From positions 1 to 8,013 of the forward strand of contig JBKPSO010000152.1 in NCBI GenBank assembly GCA_046735055.1: a stretch of 8,013 bases of DNA, read 5' to 3'. The notes beneath the pieces were generated by a model, which did not search any database, was not told the DNA's origin, and saw only the letters and a list, made by a program, of their open reading frames with translations. The DNA is from DATBLE01 sp046735055. Its GTDB lineage: Bacteria; Actinomycetota; Thermoleophilia; Gaiellales; Gaiellaceae. Made by a program: the position numbers and the translations under genes. Shown in pieces: positions 1-6,065 of the stretch. The first letter of the stretch is position 1; every line of letters starts with the position of its first letter.

Positions 1-1076
1 GCGAGGGCGTCGGCGCACGCACGGACTCGCTCGAGCTCCTCCGGAGTCGCGCGCGCGATTCGCTCCTGCACGAGCTGCTCGCAGCGCTCGAGCACCGCGG
101 GCCAGCTCTCCGGATCCTCGCCGCGCACCTCGAGCAGCCGCCGGAGCCAGCGGCGGCCGTACTCGGCGTGCAGCGTCTCGTCGACCCAGTCGAACTCCAT
201 ATCGGTCTCGCTCGTCCGGTCGCCCATCGCTTCGAACGCCTGGGCGCGCTCGCGCTTCCGCCCGATGTTCTTCGTCTCGAAGTACCCGAGCATCCCGAGC
301 CCGTACAGAGGGTCCTCCCCACGCCAGGCCTCGTAGATGTAGCCGCCCAGCGGAACCATCCCGTCCGGCAGGCCCCATCCCTCCAAGCGCTTCTTGCCCA
401 TCAGCATGTGCCGGGTCTCGTCGTACAGCCAGCGCGCAGCCTCCGACGTGAACTCCCAGCCGAGCTCGGGCGACAGGTCGTGGAGGATCCGGCCGGCGGT
501 CTCGACGGCCCAGACCTCGTTCAGGTGGCTCACGGCGGAGCGGAGCTGGAGGACGATCCCCTCGCCGTAGGCGTAGTCGGGGTCGAGCACGTCCGGCCAG
601 TAGAAGCTCGACGGGAAGAAGCGGTCGTCCCGTACCGGGTCGCCGTCGCCGAGCTCGACCGCGGAGAGTGCGTCGACCTGCCGCTCCTTGTCGCGCAGCG
701 CGCTCTCGGCAATCCGGATGGAGGGGCCGTCCGCGAGCTCATCCGCGGCGTCGAGATAGCTGCGGAACTCGTCGCGCTGGCCTGCGAGCAGAGCGAGCAG
801 ATCCTCCGCGGTCACGATCCGGATCTCCTCCGCCTGCTCGTCGAGGAAACGCGACGGGTAGCGGAGCTCGAACACCCGGACGCGCAGCGCGTCGGCGGTG
901 AGCGCGCACTCCCAGGCCGTGCGACCGAGCTCGGCCTTCGTCTCGAGCCGCCCGACCCGTGGGATGAAGTCGCCGCACGCCAGCAAGAGCGCCTCCTCGC
1001 GGTAGAAGAGCCGCGAGAGCACCTGAGCGGTGTCGAGCCGCTCGCGCAGCTCCCGGGTGGGCGGCAGGTAGCTCAC
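1..1076 (-). CDS. Putative diiron-carboxylate (ferritin-like) protein, C-terminus cut by window edge
   Basis: The frame is open from a GTG at 1076 to the left edge, giving 358 complete codons and no stop. The GTG overlaps the stop of the upstream nucleoside hydrolase by 4 nt (GTGA), which supports this start and suggests translational coupling. Two motifs of identical spacing are visible: Glu187, 31 residues, then DETRH (219-223); and Glu267, 31 residues, then DETLH (299-303). They lie 80 residues apart. This matches the known signature of carboxylate-bridged diiron proteins, two copies of (D/E)-X28-37-D-E-x-(R)-H, found in four-helix-bundle oxygenases, desaturases and ribonucleotide reductase R2. 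Residues 1-170 form a separate, mostly helical region with a helix rich in conserved-looking residues near Trp55-Glu56. I do not recognise the exact family. Oxidase or oxygenase activity is inference from the motif; a structural or storage role is also possible. GC-rich third positions fit a real gene. Confidence 0.86.
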   Translation of the reverse strand, partial: MSYLPPTRELRERLDTAQVLSRLFYREEALLLACGDFIPRVGRLETKAELGRTAWECALTADALRVRVFELRYPSRFLDEQAEEIRIVTAEDLLALLAGQRDEFRSYLDAADELADGPSIRIAESALRDKERQVDALSAVELGDGDPVRDDRFFPSSFYWPDVLDPDYAYGEGIVLQLRSAVSHLNEVWAVETAGRILHDLSPELGWEFTSEAARWLYDETRHMLMGKKRLEGWGLPDGMVPLGGYIYEAWRGEDPLYGLGMLGYFETKNIGRKRERAQAFEAMGDRTSETDMEFDWVDETLHAEYGRRWLRRLLEVRGEDPESWPAVLERCEQLVQERIARATPEELERVRACADAL

Positions 1077-1996
1077 GAGAGAATCGAGACCATCAGCTCG
1101 AAGAAGCGCTCGGTGTCGTAGTCGGTGACGACGCGGGCGTTCGGTTCGCGACCGGTGCGGCCGAGCGTGTCGATCAGGCTCCAGCCCCGCGTCAGCGCGC
1201 CGCTCGTCTCGACATCGAGGACTGCCTCCTCGGTCGCGAGCACGAGCGACGGCTCGACAATCGCGGCGCACGTCATCGAATCGGGATGGGTCGAGCCGCC
1301 GAGGTGGTTGACCCTGTCGTCGAACTCGCGCGCCTTCCGGTTCACCTGGTCGAAGAACTCGGCAAGCGGCGTGCCGAGTGCCGCGATCCGCGCCAGCTTC
1401 CCGTCGTCGAACACCCCGTGCGTCCGCGTCAGTGTCCAGGTGAAGAGCGTGAGCGGGAAGCCGGCGTTGACGACGATCTTTGCCGCCTCCGGGTCGACGA
1501 AGAAGTTGTACTCGGCCGCGGGCGTGATGTTCCCGAACCCTCCGCCCATCACATACAGGTGCGCCACCTTCCCCGCGATCGCGGGGTCGCGTGTCACCGC
1601 CGCCGCGAGGTTCGTCAGCGGTGCCTCTGCGAGGATCGTCAGCTCGCCGGGGCTCTCGTTGATCCGGCGGACGAGCTCGTCGACCGCGTGCTCCGGCTGG
1701 GGCCGCTGCTTCGCCCGCGGGAAGTAGGAGTCGCCCATGCCGTCGTTGCCGTGCACGTACTCCGCCCCCACCCACTCCGAGATCAACGGCTCCGAGCAGC
1801 CGGGGTAGACGGGGACCTCGCCCGAACGACCCGCCAGCTCGACCGCGTAGAGCGCGTTCTCGATCTCCTGCTCGAAGCGCACGTTGCCACAGCAGACCGT
1901 GATCGCCTCGAGCTGCGCCTTCGGGTGCAGGAGCGCGATCAGGAGCGAGAAGACGTCGTCTCCGGCGGTGTCGGTGTCGACGATCAGGCGGGTCAT
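1073..1996 (-). CDS. Nucleoside hydrolase family protein, divergent active site
   Basis: This 307-residue protein has the usual length and layout of the inosine-uridine preferring nucleoside hydrolase family, which cleaves the N-glycosidic bond of ribonucleosides using a bound calcium. The N-terminal acidic cluster DTDTAGDD (7-14) keeps all four Asp but replaces the usual Pro-Gly after the second Asp with Thr-Ala. Also visible are GN (37-38), PLTN (126-129), MGGG (150-153), the AAEYN ribose/calcium segment (160-164) and VDPEAA (167-172). Near the C-terminus the usual His-Asp pair is instead His237-Pro238-Asp239. The Asp aligns ten residues before a conserved Pro, as in the right-hand paralogue, so the His is moved one residue away. 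The usual GLDVTH stretch is FTWTLTRTH. It probably acts on a nucleoside-like substrate in the cytosol, but ordinary ribonucleoside hydrolysis should not be assumed. Its ATG overlaps the upstream kinase stop (ATGA), with no Shine-Dalgarno, and its stop overlaps the GTG of the diiron gene. Confidence 0.93.
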   Translation of the reverse strand: MTRLIVDTDTAGDDVFSLLIALLHPKAQLEAITVCCGNVRFEQEIENALYAVELAGRSGEVPVYPGCSEPLISEWVGAEYVHGNDGMGDSYFPRAKQRPQPEHAVDELVRRINESPGELTILAEAPLTNLAAAVTRDPAIAGKVAHLYVMGGGFGNITPAAEYNFFVDPEAAKIVVNAGFPLTLFTWTLTRTHGVFDDGKLARIAALGTPLAEFFDQVNRKAREFDDRVNHLGGSTHPDSMTCAAIVEPSLVLATEEAVLDVETSGALTRGWSLIDTLGRTGREPNARVVTDYDTERFFELMVSILS

Positions 1997-2835
1997 ACGG
2001 CGACCACGAGCCGCTCTTCGAGTTGGGCGCGGGTCGGCAGGCCCGGGACCACGCCCGGGTGCTCGACCATGTGGGCGCCGGCCGCGCAGCCCCAGCGCAC
2101 CGCGTCGAGGGGCGAACGGCCCTCTGCGAGCGCGACTGCGAACGCGGCACAGAATGCGTCACCTGCGCCGGTCGTGTCGACGGCCCGAGCGGGAAACGCA
2201 GGCACCCGCTCGTCGCCGATCCGCGCGCCACACTCGCCGAGCGTGACGACGAGCGTCCCCTCGGCCCCCTCGACGGCAGGCGCCTCGGTCTCGTTCGGGA
2301 CGAGGTAGTCCGCGGCCGGCGTCATCGGCTCGGGCGGCGCCGGCGCAGGGTTGAGGATCGTACGCACGCCCGCCTGCCGTCCGACCGCGAGCGCGTGCAG
2401 GGCCGTCTCGACAGGGATCTCGAGCTGCACGAGCAGCACGTCGGCCGCCTCGATCTGCGGCTCGAAGCCGTCGACGTGCCCGGGCGCCAGCGTCGAGAGC
2501 GCTCCGGGCACGATCACGATCCGGTTGTCGCCGCCCTCCTCGACGAGGATCGCGGCCGTCATCGTCGGCTCCGCCGAGCGAAGCACGGCCGACGCGTCCA
2601 CGCCCTCCCGGGCCCAGAGCTCGTAGGCGCGGTCGCCGAATGCATCCTCTCCGACCGCGGTCAAGAACGAAACCTCCGCCCCGAGGCGAGCCGCCCCGAC
2701 CGCCTGGTTCGACCCCTTGCCGCCGTCGTCCGTGCGAAAGAGCGTCCCGATCACGGTCTCCCCACGCTCGGGCAGACGCGGGGATCCGAACGTCAAACCG
2801 ACGCCGTAGCTACCGACGACCGCGATCCGCGCCAC
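1993..2835 (-). CDS. PfkB-family carbohydrate kinase, ribokinase-like, divergent sugar site
   Basis: A 280-residue PfkB/ribokinase-family kinase, expected to use ATP to phosphorylate a sugar or nucleoside in the cytosol. Family landmarks are the N-terminal strand ending VVGS (6-9), LPERGET (21-27), the GGKGSNQA glycine-rich motif (38-45), QLE (137-139), NPAPAP (162-167), NETE (181-184) and the DTTGAGD anion-hole motif (220-226) with the predicted catalytic base Asp226. Unlike ribokinase, the residues after GS are Y-G-V-G: Gly11 and Gly13 stand where E. coli RbsK has Asn14 and Asp16, the latter a ribose contact. TGVA has become TMTA (91-94), and GAN has become GAL (111-113). Ribose is therefore doubtful; the substrate is not recognisable. 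The start is GTG. It is the only start possible between the in-frame TAA of ftsK and the first conserved strand. It has no Shine-Dalgarno and lies in the loop of a perfect hairpin. The stop overlaps the start of the paired hydrolase (ATGA). Confidence 0.92.
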   Translation of the reverse strand: MARIAVVGSYGVGLTFGSPRLPERGETVIGTLFRTDDGGKGSNQAVGAARLGAEVSFLTAVGEDAFGDRAYELWAREGVDASAVLRSAEPTMTAAILVEEGGDNRIVIVPGALSTLAPGHVDGFEPQIEAADVLLVQLEIPVETALHALAVGRQAGVRTILNPAPAPPEPMTPAADYLVPNETEAPAVEGAEGTLVVTLGECGARIGDERVPAFPARAVDTTGAGDAFCAAFAVALAEGRSPLDAVRWGCAAGAHMVEHPGVVPGLPTRAQLEERLVVAV

Positions 2836-2844
2836 GCGCGGATC
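2824..2844 (-). repeat. Perfect 9-bp inverted repeat with the kinase GTG start as its loop
   Basis: On the transcribed sense strand the arms are GATCCGCGC (2844-2836) and GCGCGGATC (2832-2824), perfectly complementary, separated by three bases that are the GTG start codon (2835-2833) of the divergent kinase. The first arm starts directly after the TAA of ftsK. No U-tract follows, so it does not look like an intrinsic terminator. As RNA it would hide the start codon in a stable stem-loop, which could limit initiation unless ribosomes ending on ftsK open it. As DNA it could be a protein-binding palindrome. The symmetry is directly visible; the function is inference. Confidence 0.6.
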
Positions 2845-5028
2845 TTAGGACGCGAGCGACTCGGTCTCGTCGACCAGCACGCGGCGCGGCTTCGAGCCCT
2901 CGTACGGCGAGATGATCCCGCGGCGCTCGAGCATGTCGATCAGCCGGCCGGCGCGCGTGTAGCCGACGCGCAGTCGGCGCTGGAGTAGCGACACGCTCGC
3001 GGTCTGTGCCTGGACGACGACCTCGATCGCCTTCTCGAGCAGCGGATCCTCGTCCGGATCGAAGTCGCCGTCGAAGTCCTCGTCGTCCTCGGCGGGCTCC
3101 CGCTCGGGCGCCTCGAGCAGCGACTCGTCGAGCTCCTGCCCGCGCTGTGCACGGCATTGGTCGACCAGCAGCGCGATCTCCTCCTCGCTGACGTAGGCGC
3201 CCTGGAGGCGCTGCAACCGCGAGGTGCCGAGCGGCTTGAAGAGCATGTCGCCCTGGCCGAGCAGGCTCTCGGCGCCCGACTGGTCGAGGATCACCCGCGA
3301 GTCGGTCTGGCTCGAGACTGCGAACGCGACGCGCGAGGGGACGTTCGCCTTGATCATCCCGGTGATCACGTCCACCGACGGCCGCTGCGTGGCGAGCACG
3401 AGGTGGATGCCGACCGCGCGCGACTTCTGCGCGAGCCGAATCACCGCGTCCTCGACCTCCTGCGGCGAGATCATCATCAGGTCGGCCAGCTCGTCGATCA
3501 CGACGAGCAGGTACGGCAGGGGCTTCTCGCCGCGCCCGCGGAGTGCGCGGTTCACCTCCGGGAGGCTGCGCGCCCGCACCTGGCTCATCCGCTCGTAGCG
3601 ACGCTCCATCTCGCCGACGACGTTCGCGAGGGCGGCGGCGGCCGTCTTCGGGCTCGAGACGACCGGGGTCAGCAGGTGCGGAATCGACTCGTAGAAGCCG
3701 AGCTCGATGCGCTTCGGGTCGATCAGGATCATCCGCACCTCGTCCGGCGTCGCGCGCAGGAGGATCGAGCTGAGGATCGTGTTGATGCATCCGGACTTTC
3801 CCGAGCCGGTCGTCCCGGCGATCAGGAGGTGCGGCATACGCGCGAGGTCCGTCCACACCGCGTTCCCGGAGATGTCCTTGCCGAGCCAGACCGAGAGCGG
3901 GCTCGCCGTCGCCGGCAGGTCGGCGAAGATGTCCCCGAGGGTGACGATGTTCGGCGAGTGGTTGGGGACCTCGACGCCCACTGCCTGCTTCCCGGGGATC
4001 GGAGCGAGGATGCGGATCTCCGTCGTCGCGAGCGCGTACGAGAGGTCGTCCTTCAGGGCTGCGACCTTGGACACCTTCGTCCCCGGCGCCAGGCGAAGCT
4101 CGTAGCGGGTCACGCGTGGGCCTGCGATCTCGCCGACGACGGTCGCGTCGACGCCGAAGTTCCCGAGCGCCGCCACGAGCGTCTCGGCGATGTGCGCGGT
4201 GCGCGCGGCGCTGTCTCCGCTCGCGGCCTTGGAACGGCGCAGGATGCCCGGGTCGGGCAGCGTGTAGACGGCGGCGACGTCGTCTCCGTCGACGACGTCG
4301 AACAGGCTCGGCTGCTCGACGTGCTGGGGTTCTGCGGCCTCGTCGTCGAAGACGAGCAGCGGCGGGGGCGAGACGACGTCGGGAAACTCCTCCACACCGT
4401 CGATCGGCGCCTCGGGCTTCGGAAGAGGGACGACGTTCGCCTCGTCGGCCGTCGGCTCCGGCGCCTCCGCAAGCCGAGGACGGCGGGTAGGTCTCACGCG
4501 GGCCGCCCGGCGAACCGCATGGCCGGAGCGGCGCAGAAACGCCCCGGCCGACGCACCGGTGATCAGCAGCACGCCTGCGAGCAGAACGAAGGCACCGAGC
4601 AGCCTCGTTCCGGTCGTCCCGATCAGGCTCCCCAACAGCGACTCGAGCCCCTTGCCCAGGTACCCCCCGTGCGCGCGGCCGAGCACGAGCGCGAGCGCGA
4701 GCGCGGTGAGCACGAGACCCGTGCGGAACGGCCCAAAACGCGGCAGGTCGCTGCGCGCGACCATCAGCGATCCGACCGCGATGCACGCGATCGGCGCGAC
4801 GTACGCGGTCCCGCCGACGAGCGCGACGAGGCCGTCGTCGATCGCCTTGCCGACGGACCCGCCGTTCCAGCCCGCGTAGAGGATGGTCCCCATGAATAGG
4901 CCGAACAGGGCGAGGCCGATCCCGATCAGCTCGGGATGCTGGTGCCCGCGCGTCCGCTTGCGCGTCTTCCTCCTGACGCGGGCGGGCGAGCGCGGGCGAG
5001 CCTTGCTGGGACGCTTCTTGCGCGCCAT
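2845..5028 (-). CDS. ftsK: DNA translocase FtsK/SpoIIIE
   Basis: This 727-residue protein is the septum-anchored ATPase that pumps chromosomal DNA during division. Order of parts: a very basic N-terminus (1-28); four predicted membrane helices at about 33-53, 66-91, 103-117 and 142-165; a short variable linker (about 166-275); the alpha/beta motor (about 275-625) with Walker A AGTTGSGKS (404-412), IDPKR (436-440), Walker B ending VVIDE (509-513) and ATQRPSVDVITG (546-557); an acidic linker (about 636-662); and a gamma winged-helix domain (about 662-720), which in this family reads polar DNA sequences. It is much shorter than E. coli FtsK and close to SpoIIIE in size. I chose ATG 5028 because it opens a typical basic cytosolic tail. 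A TTG at 5145 would add 39 Arg-rich residues, but third-position GC in that stretch is low for this genome. Shine-Dalgarno is weak. It lies 113 nt downstream of the hydrolase and nine bases before the next GTG. Confidence 0.97.
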   Translation of the reverse strand: MARKKRPSKARPRSPARVRRKTRKRTRGHQHPELIGIGLALFGLFMGTILYAGWNGGSVGKAIDDGLVALVGGTAYVAPIACIAVGSLMVARSDLPRFGPFRTGLVLTALALALVLGRAHGGYLGKGLESLLGSLIGTTGTRLLGAFVLLAGVLLITGASAGAFLRRSGHAVRRAARVRPTRRPRLAEAPEPTADEANVVPLPKPEAPIDGVEEFPDVVSPPPLLVFDDEAAEPQHVEQPSLFDVVDGDDVAAVYTLPDPGILRRSKAASGDSAARTAHIAETLVAALGNFGVDATVVGEIAGPRVTRYELRLAPGTKVSKVAALKDDLSYALATTEIRILAPIPGKQAVGVEVPNHSPNIVTLGDIFADLPATASPLSVWLGKDISGNAVWTDLARMPHLLIAGTTGSGKSGCINTILSSILLRATPDEVRMILIDPKRIELGFYESIPHLLTPVVSSPKTAAAALANVVGEMERRYERMSQVRARSLPEVNRALRGRGEKPLPYLLVVIDELADLMMISPQEVEDAVIRLAQKSRAVGIHLVLATQRPSVDVITGMIKANVPSRVAFAVSSQTDSRVILDQSGAESLLGQGDMLFKPLGTSRLQRLQGAYVSEEEIALLVDQCRAQRGQELDESLLEAPEREPAEDDEDFDGDFDPDEDPLLEKAIEVVVQAQTASVSLLQRRLRVGYTRAGRLIDMLERRGIISPYEGSKPRRVLVDETESLAS
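4275..4300 (-). repeat. 10-bp inverted repeat inside the ftsK linker
   Basis: The arms cgacgtcgtc (4275-4284) and gacgacgtcg (4291-4300) are perfectly complementary around a 6-nt loop. They lie in the linker coding region, where Asp and Val codons GAC/GTC repeat (residues about 244-251). The codon pattern explains the symmetry, so a regulatory role is not needed, although the mRNA could form a strong hairpin here. Confidence 0.45.
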
Positions 5029-5141
5029 GGGCGCGACTTCGACGCCTGGCGCGTTACCCCTTCGTGTAGGCCCGCTCGAACACGCCCGGCGCGACGGATC
5101 CGGCCGGCATCGCGGCGTTCTCGAGCGTGATGCCCCCAGCT
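5029..5141 (-). other. Gap before ftsK, with a possible short peptide frame
   Basis: This 113-nt stretch lies between the stop of the right-hand nucleoside hydrolase and the chosen ATG of ftsK. It is the only real intergenic space in the window and so the most likely place for an ftsK promoter or leader, but I see no convincing -35/-10 pair, terminator hairpin or operator. One minus-strand frame reads without interruption to a TAA at 5056-5054. Its codons from about 5132 end almost entirely in G or C, as real genes here do. An ATG at 5110, preceded by GAGAA seven bases upstream, would give an 18-residue peptide ending FERAYTKG. This may be a leader peptide, the remnant of a longer gene, or chance. 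Confidence 0.4.
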
Positions 5142-6065
5142 TCAACCGAGGGAGGAGCTGCGTTCCACGAGCAGCTCGATGAACGCGTTCTTGTCGATCC
5201 CGACCCCGACGTGCGCGTTCGGCTCCCAGCCCACACGGCCTCTGAGGTCGACGTTCGTCCGCCCGCGGCCGAGCTCCTCGCCGCAGTCGACCCGCACGCC
5301 GGTATGCACCGTCTCGACGATTCCCGGGCGAAAAGCGTGCGCCATCGCGACCGCGTCATGGATCGGCGAGCCGTCCCAGCCGTAGGACCGTTTGTGGAAG
5401 CGCCCGTAGAACTCGAGCAGCTCGGCGACCATCGCGCCCACCCTCCCCGCCGCCTTGATCTCCGCGGTCGGAGCCGGCCCGAAGATCGCCTGGTGGGTGA
5501 CGTCGAGGCCGATCATCGTCACGTCCAGACCGCTCGTGAAGACGCGGTCGGCGGCCTCCGGATCGCACCAGATGTTGAACTCGGCCGCCGGGGTGACGTT
5601 CCCCTCCCCGATCGCACCACCCATCAGGACGATCCGCTCGACCCGTTCGGCGGCGGCCTGGTGGCGGGCGAGGAACAGGCCGATGTTCGTCAGCGGGCCC
5701 GTCGGGACGAGCGTGATCGGCTCCTCGCAGGCGAGGACGGTCTCGGCGATGAAGTCGACTGCGTGCTTGCCAACCGGGGCTGTCGTCGGGGCGGGCAACG
5801 ACGGCCCGTCCATCCCGCTCTCGCCGTGGACGTACTCGGCCACGAACGGCTCGCGCCGGATCGGCCGCTCGGCGCCTGCGGCGACCGGAACCTCCGTGCG
5901 GCCGACGAACTCGAGCAGCTTCAGCGCGTTGACCGTCGTCTTCTCCAGCGTCTGGTTCCCGTGCACCGTCGTCACGCCGACGAGCTCGACCTCGGGGCTC
6001 GCGAGCGCCAGCAGGAGGGCGATCGCGTCGTCGTGACCCGGATCGCAGTCGAGCAGGACCTTCAT
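5142..6065 (-). CDS. Nucleoside hydrolase (inosine-uridine preferring type)
   Basis: A 307-residue nucleoside hydrolase with the full set of family motifs. It is expected to split ribonucleosides into free base and ribose in the cytosol, using calcium. Visible are the N-terminal DCDPGHDD cluster (6-13; Asp6, Asp8, Asp12 and Asp13), HGN (35-37), GPLTN with Thr126 (123-127), MGGA (148-151), GNVTPAAEFN (155-164) carrying the substrate and calcium residues, CDPEAA (167-172), GLDVTH (186-191) and the catalytic His236-Asp237 pair, matching His241-Asp242 of the Crithidia fasciculata enzyme. Whether it prefers purine or pyrimidine nucleosides cannot be read from the sequence. Its ATG overlaps the stop of the upstream ribokinase (ATGA), so the two are probably translated together and act in sequence: this enzyme releases ribose and the kinase phosphorylates it. 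No Shine-Dalgarno is visible. It is a clear but distant paralogue of the hydrolase on the far side of ftsK. Confidence 0.95.
   Translation of the reverse strand: MKVLLDCDPGHDDAIALLLALASPEVELVGVTTVHGNQTLEKTTVNALKLLEFVGRTEVPVAAGAERPIRREPFVAEYVHGESGMDGPSLPAPTTAPVGKHAVDFIAETVLACEEPITLVPTGPLTNIGLFLARHQAAAERVERIVLMGGAIGEGNVTPAAEFNIWCDPEAADRVFTSGLDVTMIGLDVTHQAIFGPAPTAEIKAAGRVGAMVAELLEFYGRFHKRSYGWDGSPIHDAVAMAHAFRPGIVETVHTGVRVDCGEELGRGRTNVDLRGRVGWEPNAHVGVGIDKNAFIELLVERSSSLG

Noticed and set aside
168..1121. A 317-codon plus-strand open frame over the left end
   Set aside because: The minus-strand frame starting at 1076 encodes a protein with paired diiron motifs and a coupled start. The plus-strand frame is its shadow, without domain features.
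2824..2844. Rho-independent terminator after ftsK
   Set aside because: The hairpin is perfect, but no T-run follows it on the sense strand, and it lies partly inside the next gene.
4275..4300. Regulatory or chromosome-segregation palindrome inside ftsK
   Set aside because: The symmetry follows from repeated GAC and GTC codons for Asp and Val in the acidic linker, and no second copy was noticed elsewhere in the window.
3157..4899. A 580-codon open frame on the plus strand opposite ftsK
   Set aside because: It is the mirror of a clear FtsK gene in a GC-rich genome, where antisense frames stay open by codon bias. Its product is Arg/Asp/Val-rich with no recognisable motif.
5029..5145. A longer FtsK starting at TTG 5145, overlapping the hydrolase stop
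   Set aside because: The extra 39 residues are Arg/Pro/Ser-rich and unlike FtsK, and their third codon positions are much less GC-rich than in the surrounding genes.
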